Source: Omphiscola glabra
Lineage: Eukaryota > Mollusca > Gastropoda > Lymnaeidae
NCBI GenBank assembly: GCA_964017045.1
Contig: OZ024802.1
Span: 31,763,718-31,827,717 of the forward strand
Length of the DNA: 64,000 nt
Direction of reading: 5' to 3'
The translations under genes and the position numbers were made by a program. Shown here one piece after another: positions 49,413 through 60,009 of this stretch (position 1 is the stretch's first letter; each line of letters starts with the position of its first letter). The notes under the pieces were generated by a model, which saw only the letters and a list, made by a program, of their open reading frames with translations, had not been told where the DNA came from and searched no databases.

Positions 49413-49650
49413 TTGGTACCCGGGTGCGAATGGCGGCGCTGCGTGTCAGGGTCCATTTTGACGGATGCTATTCGGATGTCATTTGTAGTAGTTTATTTTA
49501 GTTAAAAATGAAGAATTAAGTTTACAAACGTATAGTACATTCAATTATCTTTCATTTGGTACCTCATTTTGTCTTACACACCCAACAATAACATTTTAAA
49601 TCGTTTTTTTATCCCAACCTCTCAATTCTGTTACTCGGGTACCAGTAGGT
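49413..49650. repeat. Dispersed repeat (mosaic), copy B
   Basis: Begins tggtacccgggtgcgaatgg (core), continues with gctattcggatgtcatttgt and catttggtacctcattttgt, and ends with atcccaacctctcaattctg. The middle block is the reverse complement of 30575-30710, while core and tail match copy A in the same orientation. Confidence 0.7.
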
Positions 49651-49834
49651 GCAGCCTATTAGTTTATTACTGGAGAAATTTGTAAGTCAGGCGTGTGGAT
49701 TTACACTGATTGGAAGCAACTTTTTTCTTCCCTCTCCTGTGTAGACGCCCCTGAACCTTTTAAATCGGTTATTTCACATATATCAGCCACTCAGATCTTC
49801 CCTAGTTATATACACATCTATCAGCATTCGAGTA

Positions 49835-50345
49835 GCTGTATCAGCCATAAACAACATTTCTATTGATATCAGCCATAAACAAATTTTTTTTTGAAATCAG
49901 CCATAAACAACATTTCTATTGATATCAGCCATAAACAACATTTCTATTGATATCAGCCATAAACAAAATTTCTTTTGAAATCAGCCATAAACAACATTTC
50001 TATTGATATCAGCCATAAACAAAATTTCTTTTGAAATAGGCCATAAACAACATTTCTATTGATATCAGCCATAAACAACATTTCTATTGAAATCAGCCAT
50101 AAACAACATTTCTATTGATATCAGCCATAAACAAAATTTCTTTTGAAATAGCCCATAAACACCATTTCTATTGATATCAGCCATAAACAACATTTCTATT
50201 GAAATCAGCCATAAAAAAAATTTCTATTGAAATCAGCCATAAACAACAATTCTGTTGATATCAGCCATAAACAACATTTCTTGTGATATCATCCATCAAC
50301 AACAATTCTATTGTTATCAGCCATAAACAACAATTCTATTGTTGC
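49835..50345. repeat. 28-bp minisatellite (about 18 copies)
   Basis: Unit gatatcagccataaacaaca then tttctatt, with gaaatcagcc and aatttctttt variants. Confidence 0.93.
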
Positions 50346-50734
50346 CAGTCATACACCGAATTTTAACCAATTTACAGACTTCCACGCACATTGCTAAAAA
50401 GTTCCAGCTGATCTTAACACAGCTGCTCATGTATATACACATACAACTCAAGGAAGGATAGTGTTGATGCTGAAATCGTCCACTTGAAATGTTTGGTTCG
50501 CGTTTGTTGCTCGCTTGGCCCACCTAGGGTTTCATCTACACACAACACTCAGTTGATGTTTCAAGAAAAAGCCCGCCAGTTTTGATGACGAAATCCTCTT
50601 AAACAGAGCTGCGTAAAAAATGTTATTTCATCCTATGCACGAGACACGCCATTGGTCCTGTATTGTAGGTCAAGCTGGTGTGACGTCAGGCCTGGGGAAT
50701 GGTGACATGCTATTTCATCATACCGCCATGAGCA

Positions 50735-50965
50735 GTGACGCAATGAACCGTGACTTAGCAGGTGACGTCATGAACAGTGATGTAGCAAGTGACGCCACGA
50801 GCCGTAACTTAGCAAGTGACGTCATGAACCGTGACTTAACAAGTGACGTCACGAACCGTGATTTAGCAAGTGACGTCATGAGCCATGACTTAGCAAGTGA
50901 AGTCATGAACCGTGACTTAGCAGGTGACGTCATGAACCGTGACTGAGCAAGTGACGTCATGAGCC
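50735..50965. repeat. 27-bp array carrying cAMP-response-element palindromes
   Basis: About nine units of gtgacgtcatgaaccgtgac plus ttagcaa. The perfect palindrome TGACGTCA occurs at 50763, 50817, 50844, 50871, 50925 and 50952, and once outside at 50681; other units carry one-base variants. It lies about 1.2 kb beyond the Dbx stop codon. TGACGTCA is the consensus CREB/ATF site; function here is untested. Confidence 0.88.
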
Positions 50966-51378
50966 TTGAGTTGTTCAACTCTGATGACGCTCCGTCCGAC
51001 GCCGATTTCTCAACAAGCCGAGATGACTCAAGGTCAACGGGAGGATGCTTGAGGTCAAAAGTCAACATCCTCCAAGAAAGGTGGAGGTAATCTTTGGTGA
51101 GAAATATCAAATCAGTGATTCTCAGAGTTTCGAAGCTCAGAGTCTATAGCGATGATTCTGATGTAAGAGTCCTTAAGAGTCTGTTGTCTTTCTGACGAAC
51201 TGGACTGTCCAAGTCCCCATTATTATTAACACGTATGTGAATGAGGATAATCTTCTGTTTAATTAAGACAATGTCATTTGGGCGTAAATTGTATGTGATA
51301 TCTACAAATTCACATATAATGATGTTTTGTTTCATCTAAAACAATTTATTCTGGGGCTGCTTTTTTTGAAGAGGGGGT

Positions 51379-51652
51379 TGTCTCTGAAGATCACGCCTTG
51401 TCTCTGAAGATCACGGCTTGTCTCTGAAGATCACGTCTTGTCTCTGAAGATCACGTCTTGTCTCTGAAGATCACGTCTTGTCTCTGAAGATCACGTCTTG
51501 TCTCTGAAGATCACGTCTTGTCTCAGAAGATCACGTCTTGTCTCAGAAGATCACGCCTTGTCTCTGAAGATCACGGCTTGTCTCTGAAGATCACGTCTTG
51601 TCTCAGAAGATCACGCCTTGTCTCAGAAGATCACGCCTTGTCTCATCAAAAC
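51379..51652. repeat. 20-bp minisatellite (about 14 copies)
   Basis: Unit tgtctctgaagatcacgtct, with tctcagaag and cacgcct or cacggct variants. Confidence 0.94.
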
Positions 51653-52071
51653 ATTTATTTAGGTCACACTCTGCTGATTCATTGGCTAGAGCCGCCCCTC
51701 TTATGCAACCGCTCTGATTTTTCATGGTCACATGTGTCTAGAATAATGTATCTTTATTTGAGTCCATACCTGAGTCAACATCTGTGTCAATATACGTGTC
51801 AACGTATGATGTCTCCATAACTGTTGACAACCTTTGTGCCAATGACCCGTGCCCACAGATATATGTGCCGATAGTTGTGATGCATTCATTAGGAGAATTT
51901 AATCTGACAGGTTTGATCCCCCCAAAAGAAATCAATTTTGAATTTGCATTTTTTCATTTCTTTTTTTTCATTTTTTTTTATATCTTCACGACCTCTGTAC
52001 AACTGCACAACTGTACACTGTACAACTGGCAATGTCTGTCATTGATTACAACCTCCAAGGGGGGGGGGCGC

Positions 52072-52077
52072 TTTATT
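52072..52077 (-). promoter_or_regulatory. Dbx: Candidate Dbx polyadenylation signal
   Basis: AATAAA on minus, about 57 bp after the Dbx stop codon. The very short distance makes it possible but not certain; a more distal signal may be used. Confidence 0.35.
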
Positions 52078-52133
52078 TTCAACACGGGGGAGAGATAAAA
52101 CACAAATAAACAAAGTCAAAGTGTTTTCAAACA

Positions 52134-52786
52134 TCAAGAGACAGTTATCTCTTCATCAGAATCTATATCACTTTCCTCGTCCAGCGGCAACGAGTTCGGG
52201 AGCGACGGGTGGACGTCCAACGGACTGGACGGCAGGCTGGACGCCAGACTTCCCGTCGGCGAGGCGGCTCGGGTGTTTTCGTAAAAGTCGTCCTCCTCCC
52301 CTCTCTGGGACTTGGACTCGTCCGGTTCTCTGACGTCACTGAGGTCTGGGTTGGGGTTGCTTTTGTTGGGAAGGGTGGACTCCCTGGTGCCGCCGGTCGA
52401 GAGGAGTTCCCGTTCTTTGGAGTTCCTCCACTTCATGCGACGGTTCTGAAACCAAATTTTGACCTGTCAAGGAAAGAAATAAAAATTGTATTTTAAAAAC
52501 GTCAATAAATTTTGGTTTTATAATTTCAAATTTTTACAACGATTCTTAATCAAAACGTAAAATGGCGACGCCCACGTGACACTCACCTGTGAGTCCTTGA
52601 GTCCCAGCTTGGTGGCCAGTTTTTTCCGGTCCGGCTTGCTGATGTACTTCTGCCTCTGGAACATCTTCTCCAGACCTTTCCGCTGGGCGTCCGAGAAGAC
52701 GGCCCTCCTCAGCATCCCCCTCCGTGGCTTGCCCCGCATCGTGCTCAGGAAGGTGAACGGGTTGGGCATCGGGATCAGGGGCGAGG
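52134..52786 (-). CDS. Dbx: Dbx-class homeobox transcription factor, last two exons
   Basis: Dbx proteins are nuclear homeodomain repressors that pattern neural progenitors in animals. Two exons are visible on minus. 52786-52587 (acceptor ccaccacgcag, donor gtgagt) carries SPLIPMPNPFTF, GKPRRGMLRRAVFS and homeodomain residues up to Q44 (KLGLKDSQ). 52463-52134 (acceptor ccttgacag) resumes with VKIWFQNRRMKWRNSKEREL. The homeodomain has L16, F20, W48, F49, Q50, N51 and R53. The phase 0 intron falls between residues 44 and 45, a common homeobox position, and is only 123 bp. After the homeodomain, PNPDLSDV and the terminal EEITVS match the conserved tail of vertebrate Dbx1 as I know it. The first visible exon begins with the last two bases of a codon, so at least one upstream exon exists; I did not find it up to 64000. 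Confidence 0.95.
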
Positions 52787-52811
52787 CTGCGTGGTGGGAG
52801 AAATAAGACAC

Positions 52812-54205
52812 GTCTGCTCTTCAGATTAGTGTGTACTGAATGGGGGTGTCGCTACGATACTTAGAGATTCATTTCTGTATATATAATATTACTGAACATG
52901 ACAAATGACAAAGAGGACTTGTGCAGGTGCCCCCCCCCTTTTTTCCCTTTTGTTCCATAGCAGTGTACGGTTTGCTTTCTTTTTCTCTTTGGGGCGGGGG
53001 GGGGGGGGGGGAATTAATAAATGACGTCAAACATAAAGAGGTAAATAAAAAAAATGATTTCGGAGACACGCTTCTGTTTCTGTGTTGTTTGATAGTGTCT
53101 AATTTTGGGGGAAATTTATTTAGGATGGGGTAAATCTATTAAGGATGGGGGAATGGTAATAAATGATGCCCAGACAGCGTGACGTAATTTTCGGATTGGC
53201 CCCTCTAGCAAAGCATTTTTTTCATGTCTCAAAGCGAAAATTGCACCCCTTTACATATTATTGATACTATTTGCACACACCCCTGTTCAATGATGATACT
53301 TTTTCATTCTTATCTTCAACCGATACAAATCTGAAAATCATGTGTAACATAATGATGCAAGTGATAACGATGGTAGTTTTAATAAGGGTATGATGGCATA
53401 TAATGGCTTAGATATGAATGATAAGAAAAATAAAAAATGATAATCCTGTGATTCATCATCCCGCTAACCCTAGCCCTTCACTTATAAGAGCATTCAAATA
53501 AGATAAGAACCTAGTGTATCACACAAAAGCCTTCGTCGATCTCGCGTTGTCGCTAAACCCCTCTCCCTCCCCCGAGATTTCTCGCTCACCATTCATACTT
53601 CTGCCCCCCGCTGCACGATAGCCATGTATAAATTATGCCTTAATCCCCATATTTGCCATAACTTTCTAATGTATGTTATTAAAAGATTATTCCCTCTTAT
53701 CTAGTCTAACCACGCGCGCGTTCGACAAGCACACGGCCTTGTTATCACAGTCCTAAAAGATGGAGGCCCGGGGGTCACATCTGTGGCCAATCACCGGGGA
53801 ATTTAAAGACTATTTACCTCTCCCCCGTGCTACAGTTTTCATCAATATGACAAGAATGACGAAGTAAATCCATTTAATGCTTTCTTTATTAAAGCTTTCT
53901 TGCTGCTGATTCGTCTTTTATCTCCTGCATTCGCATTTTTCAGTTGTTCATTTTCAAGTTTTCGAACAAGTATAATCATAAATATCAAGCAAGATTTATG
54001 TTTTTTTTTAATTTAATATTTTTTTTTTTTAATTAAAATAATAAAAGTGGGAAAATGCAAAACCTGTATTCCATTGTTGCACAAGTTGAAGAACTTTAAA
54101 ATGGTGAAAAATTTGTCCAAAAGAAAATATTAATAATCTAGATCTAAAGCACCAAATAAATATTGCTAATGTGAGTTATTAAATATCTGGTTGCAAATAT
54201 ATATT
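52812..54205. other. Dbx intron or upstream DNA, no exon found
   Basis: Unique sequence with a poly-C run (52929-52937) and a poly-G run (52995-53011). No Dbx N-terminal exon recognised on minus. Confidence 0.5.
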
Positions 54206-54978
54206 CAGTCGAACCCGCTTATCACGACCTCGGTTAACTCGCCCACCCTGTTAAGTCGACGTCTTTGGCGTGGAACCGCCAAATTCTCTCTTTGTCTTAG
54301 CATTTTCTCATCGGTTATATCGCCTCTTTTACGTCGCCGAACCCTAATATCTCGAGCACAAAAGAGGGCCAAATTTGCCACTTAACGTTGGTTATCTCGA
54401 TCCCCGTGACCAGTCGCCAGCATTTGAAAATGTTAGTTATCGATGCCACGAAAGGAAACCACACACTTGACTAAGCAATCCATTGGAATCAATCAGTGTA
54501 ATATTTTAATTTGAGGTTAAAAAACCCGGTAGAGTCCATATTATAATGGGTCATCATTTGCCGTGTGCAAAGTGTCATGGCCATGCGCGTAGGCAGCCAT
54601 TCACAGTCTCTTGCATAATGGCTATACCGTACTACTATCTCATTCATAAAAGGACTTGGGTCACAGAATGTGGCGATGCGGTCTATTTTCAAAAAGGACA
54701 AACGAAGTCGTACTTTAAAAATTCACAACTTTAAAACTACAACAGCTAAACGTATGATTTTGGTGAATTAATTCTGTAAAAAACGCTGTTGTGTAAAATA
54801 AACCTCCAAAAACACGTGCATGTACATTCTCATTTATTAACGCACATCATGTACATAAAGAAATTTCAAGCACATGTTAATATTTTGCCGCCATATTGGT
54901 TTTTGTTTATCTCGATCATCGGTTATCTCGACGCTTTTTGGCATACCCCGAGACCGTCGACATAACCGGGTTCTACTG
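54206..54978. mobile_element. pogo/Tigger-like non-autonomous relic
   Basis: Left end CAGTCGAACCCGCTTATC and right end (read inward on minus) CAGTAGAACCCGGTTATG are imperfect inverted repeats of the style seen in pogo/Tigger elements. Words such as ggttatctcgac recur internally near both ends. About 773 bp, no transposase frame. A clear TA target duplication could not be settled because of flanking AT sequence. Confidence 0.65.
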
Positions 54979-55505
54979 TTGTTATAATTTTGTTTTTGTT
55001 TTTTGTTGCACAGATTGTGTTCCGGTATTTTAATTGTGTTCACGTCATGTTTAGGTAATTAGTCATTAAATAATAATCAATTTACTTTTAACGGGCTACC
55101 ATGGGTCCAATTTTAACATTGAGATCTAGAAGAGATGTCCTCTCAACAAATTTGAAAGATAATTGGCGGTTAATACAGAGGCGGGGGCTATTGTGGCTCC
55201 TCCCTTCTTCGTCAGTGATTCTCAAGCGGTTTTCATATAATTGTGTCTTTATATGACGTATTTAATACTATAGACCTTTTCTATTTTTTGAGGAGTGGCT
55301 CTAACCCTAGCAACACCACTATATTGTTATACTGCTGGTCATCTACTGCATCCGGGTATATTTGCCTTGTATCAAATAGGCAAGCACGAGAGAGTGAGGC
55401 TGATAAACTGAGCAACTCTCCCTCACTTTAAACAAGATACAGCTCGGGTAAAGACTACTGCTCAAATGGAAACAATCCCTTGGTCATCTTGGCGTGCGAA
55501 GGACG

Positions 55506-55544
<39 letters not shown>

Positions 55545-55600
55545 TGTATAAGGTTGTGTAAAGATTGCAACAAAATAACATTCTGAGCCACTAAAACTTT
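54979..55600. other. Unique DNA with an AT microsatellite
   Basis: (AT)n of about 14 units at 55511-55537. No gene recognised. Confidence 0.6.
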
Positions 55601-55604
55601 GAAC

Positions 55605-56030
55605 AAGGGCAGCATCCGGGCCACGTGTGACAGACCCACGTGGTCCATGAGTGACAGACCCACATGGTCCATGAGTGACAGACCCACATGGTCCATGAGT
55701 GACAGACCCACGTGGTCCATGAGTGACAGACCTACGTGGTCCATGAGTGACAGCCCCACATGGTCCATGAGTGACAGACCCACATGGTCCATGAGAGACA
55801 GACCCACATGGTCCATAAGTGACAGACCCACATGGTCCATGAGTGACAGATCCACATGGTCCATAAGTGACATACCCACGTGGTCCATGAGTGACATACC
55901 CACATGGTCCATGAGTGACATACCCACGTGGTCCATGAGTTACATACCCACATGGTCAATAAATGACAGACCCACATGGCTCACGAGTGACATACCCACG
56001 TGGTCCACGAGTGACATACCCACGGGCAGG
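55605..56030. repeat. 24-bp minisatellite (about 18 copies) with E-box-like sites
   Basis: Unit catgagtgacagacccacat plus ggtc. Some units carry ccacgtgg and others ccacatgg, differing by a CpG-to-CpA change. The multiple-of-three length leaves open frames on both strands (SDRPTWSM; SLMDHVGL). Confidence 0.95.
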
Positions 56031-56464
56031 ACGTTTAAACGGCTGTTGCCCCATTGGGTAAACATCCAGCAGCGAGTGGGGCGTGCGTCACGTGGGTAAG
56101 TGAGGGGCGGATTTATCTTCGATCACGTGGTCCAAACTAGTGTCGTCAGTTTCTTCCTGTCGAAGTTTGACGTCTGCGTTGCCCCCACAATATCCCAAAA
56201 TTCCAAAAATCTTGTTTAAGTATTCTTTTCTTCCTAATATTGCTTTAGTCAAAAAATTTCATGTTAAAAAAATTCCCTCCTCTCTTCCCCCACAGAAACG
56301 CAGCCCCACACACACACAAAGAAAATGGAAAAAAAATGAAACAATCGAAAACAAAATAAATATTCCTCAAATATTAATTTGAACCAACAATGGCGGCAAA
56401 CGGTTGAATCTACAAATTGTATCATGAAGCGTACTGGGGTGGGGGTTGGAGGTGGTGGGCGAGA
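56031..56464. other. Unique DNA, no gene recognised
   Basis: GC-moderate start, then A-rich. No array. Confidence 0.5.
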
Positions 56465-56826
56465 GATACAAATTGATTCAGTTGCTCAAGTGATCTAACA
56501 CATTGATTCAGTTGCTAAAGTGATCTAACACATTGATTCAGTTGCTCAAGGGATTTAACACATTGATTCAGTTGCTCAAGTGATCTAACACCTTGATTCA
56601 GTTGCTCAAGTGATCTAACACATTGATTCAGTTGCTCAAGTGATCTAACACCTTGATTCAGTTGCTCAAGTGATCTAACACCTTGATTCATTTGCTCAAG
56701 TGATCTAACACATTGATTCCGTTGCTCAAGTGATCTAACACCTTGATTCAGTTGCTCAAGTGATCTAACACCTTGATTCAGTTGCTCAAGTGATCTAACA
56801 CATTGATTCAGTTGCTCAAGTGCTCT
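56465..56826. repeat. 30-bp minisatellite (12 copies)
   Basis: Unit cattgattcagttgctcaag then tgatctaaca, alternating cattgatt and ccttgatt variants. Confidence 0.95.
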
Positions 56827-57057
56827 AAGGCCCAGGTTGTTTTTAAATCATTTGATAACCCCCATATGAGCCAGGTTTGAATAAAGTATGATAGTGGTGT
56901 ACTCTCTAACCCTCTAATCTGTACATCGATTCCTAACGTCAACAGACGCAGGGGAGCTCGCGCGTGTGAGTGGTGATCTTAGTGGGACGGGGCGTGTGCG
57001 TGGTGAGCTTAGGTGAACCGGCAGTCGATGCTATCAAGCGTGATGTACCCCAATAGG

Positions 57058-57356
57058 TCAGAGTTCATACAATCAACTATTTGAGTTCATACAATCAAGT
57101 ATTTGAGTTCATACAATCAAGTATTTGAGTTCATACAATCAAATATTTGAGTTCATACAATCAACTATTTGAATTCATACAATCAACTATTTGAGTTCAT
57201 ACAATCAAGTATTTGAGTTCATACAATCAACTATTTGAGTTCATACAATAAACGATTTGAGTTCATACAATCAAGTATTTGAGTTCATACAATCAAGTAT
57301 TTGAGTTCATACAATCAACTATTTGAGTTCATACAATCAAGTATTTGAGTTCATGC
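57058..57356. repeat. 22-bp minisatellite (about 13 copies)
   Basis: Unit gagttcatacaatcaactat plus tt; variants caagtat and caaatat. Confidence 0.95.
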
Positions 57357-57359
57357 GAG

Positions 57360-58440
57360 TGGAGAGCTACTGGGAAACAAAGCCGAAGTCGTCTAACAAA
57401 ATCGGTCAATGGTATTTTTTAAGGGAAAACAATGTTACCAAGAACATGACAAACAGAAACAGAAAAAGAGGAATACCAGATGTTTAGGCTTGAAAAGAAA
57501 AGGCTGGATGATTAAACACACGTTTCGACCCGATGCCTTCTTCGGCAGACGATACAAAACAAGAAACAAAAGATGTTTTTAAAAAATTTAAAAATAGAAA
57601 TACAAAAATATATTTTCGAAGACCTCCATGAAGTCAATGCAGCTGAGCGATCAGTGCACGGAGCACCCTATTCTATTGTTGGAAACGGAAGTTAAGTTGC
57701 TCTACACCAAGACGTTCGTCACAAATGATTCTGGGGTGCCTGCTATCAACGTAAAAGAATCTAAGTTTTAGTAATGTAAAAATTTAAAACAACAATAATT
57801 GAGTATCGAAAAAAGGAGGGGGGGAGGGGGGGGGGAGAACGGTTCACCAGTGAGTGAACGTTTCTATATCAATTTTTAATTAACGGATTATTTATGTCAT
57901 TTGAACAACCGATTTGAAAGTTCAAAAAACTAAATACATCAAATGAAAACAGCATGTTTTCTCCGATTACCATAATATCATAGGCTTTCTCTTACCCAAC
58001 CCCCATTTCCCCACCCCACACTATTTTTCCTTCATCTCACCCCCTCCCTCCCGCACGCCCTCTTAAAGCAATAATAAAAGGCCTTCTACCACCAATTAAA
58101 GGACCAGCCGTCACTAACCCGATCCCGTCGTAAGAGTAAAGCGATGCTCATTTACAAGTTAGTACAAAAACACACAATTCAAATATTGAACCCGGGACAT
58201 AATCCCAAAAGCGCATTTCAAGCTGTTTCGATTCCAACCCCATCCCCTTTTTGGCGGGAACATGGGGTTTGGGGAGGGGGGGCAGGGGCGGAAAGCTTCT
58301 CACGCTGTGTTTAAGGATATAAAGCTCAGTTAGGGATGTGATAGGGTTCGGGGGGGGGGGGGGTAGGTCAGAGCCTAAAAATAGAAATTCTCCGCATGAG
58401 ACCAGCAATGTAGCGTTTACAAAGAATAAATCTTAAAAAT
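57360..58440. other. Unique DNA with a retroelement-like phrase
   Basis: On minus around 57519-57550 the words gaagaaggcatcgggtcg and gaaacgtgtg occur, a phrase shared by many animal retroelement tails. Poly-G runs near 57821-57836 and 58351-58363. No gene recognised. Confidence 0.4.
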
Positions 58441-58935
58441 CCAAGATGGCGTCGAGGCTCTTGGTGGTGTCGCCCCCCCCCCATTGTGGTGTGTCCCCCT
58501 TGTTGTTAGTAGAGGCTTTTGATGGTGTCCTCCCCTCGTTGTGGTGTGTCCCTTGTTGTTAGTAGAGGCTTTTGATGGTGTGTCCCCAATGTGGTGTGTC
58601 CCCTTTGTTGCTAATAGAGGCTTTTGATGGTGCCCCCCTCGTTGTGGTGTTTCCAACTTGTTGTTAGTAGAGGCTTTTGATGGTGCCCCCCCCAATGTGG
58701 TGTGTCCCCTTGTAAGTAGAGGCTTTTGATGGAGTCCCCCCCCCCCCCCCCCCCGTTGTGGTGTGTCCGCATTGTAGGTAGAGGCTTTTGATGATGTCCC
58801 CGCTCGTTGTGGTGTGTCCCCCTAGTTATTAGTAGAGAATTTTGATGGTGTACCCGCTCGTTGTGGTGTGTCCCCCTTGTTGTTAGTAGAGGCTTTTGAT
58901 GGTGTCCCCCTCACGTTGTTGTGTGTCCTCCTTTA
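58441..58935. repeat. About 50-bp tandem repeat with variable C runs
   Basis: About nine units containing ttgttagtagaggcttttga and cgttgtggtgtgtccccctt. Unit length varies with the poly-C run, which reaches about 20 at 58736-58754. Confidence 0.9.
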
Positions 58936-59478
58936 AATAGCAAGAACCAACATCTCGATCGAGTTATTGTTGGGGAAATCTCTTCAGACTTGAACCCAAG
59001 TCTTCGCCAGCTACTTGCATGGAACTACGTTTAATTAGTGCAAGAATGGTGCGACTAGTAGTGCCGAGACTACGTGCATGCTACCTTTGTCAATGTACCG
59101 TACTCTTAAGAAAACGACATGGGGGTGGGGAGGGTTGCTTGAAACATAGAAGCCTTTTTCTACCAAGAAAACAAGCCAAACAAGGGGAGAAAAACCTAGT
59201 TTAACATTGAGTAGGCCCCGAAGAGGGGCAATTAGTTACAAACTGACTTACTTCAGGGCGTTATATTCAACTGTACCGATGAGTGTTTTGTATGCGTAGA
59301 GGATCTTGTCAAGTTTAAACATGTCTAACTTGTAAGTTAAACTTGTTAAGTTAAATATATTTGATTATTAGATTTTACAAAATAAATTCATCACACTGGC
59401 GGCCCGAGTGTAAAGGGCGATAACAAACTCACGAGAAGTACAACAAACACACTAACGACAGAAACAACATATACTACA
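58936..59478. other. Unique DNA, no gene recognised
   Basis: No array or convincing coding sequence. Confidence 0.5.
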
Positions 59479-59479
59479 A

Positions 59480-59862
59480 ACACACTAAACACATCAGACA
59501 TACCAGACACATCAGACGAACCAGATGTATCAGACACACCAGATGTATAAGACACACAAGACACGCCAGACATGCCAGACATATCAGACACACCAGACAT
59601 ATCAGACACACCAGACATATCAGACACACCAGACATATCAGACACACCAGACATAACAGACACACCTGAAATATCAGACACATCAAACACACCAGACATA
59701 TTAGACACACCAGACATATCAGACACACCAGACATAACAGACACACCTGAAATATCAGACACATCAAACACAACAGACATATCAGACACGCCAGACACAC
59801 TAGACACATCAGAAACACCAGACATTATCAGACACACCAGACACATCAGACACACCATGCGA
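59480..59862. repeat. 15/18-bp minisatellite
   Basis: About 22 units based on accagacatatcagacac, with acataacagac and acacctgaaatatc variants in a repeated larger block (compare 59640-59700 with 59720-59780). Spurious frames on both strands. Confidence 0.94.
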
Positions 59863-60009
59863 TGCTACATGTGCAAGCAGCTTCCAACCCTCCCTCAGAT
59901 CAACGAAGCTGGAGTTGTGTTAACCTTTGTCAACAGCGGAGACACCTCGGACTCTGGATGCCGTGCCAAACAGCTACGGCCATTAAGTCCAGGAATAATT
60001 GGAAATGAA

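Noticed and set aside
52209..52496. 95-codon plus-strand frame opposite the Dbx exon
   Set aside because: Antisense shadow of the GC-rich Dbx coding exon.
55605..56099. 166- and 150-codon frames with SDRPTWSM / SLMDHVGL repeats
   Set aside because: 24-bp tandem repeat translated; no family resemblance.
57519..57550. Second hammerhead-like phrase on minus
   Set aside because: Two mismatches in the CTGATGA box and no stem II; only the GAAACG word fits.
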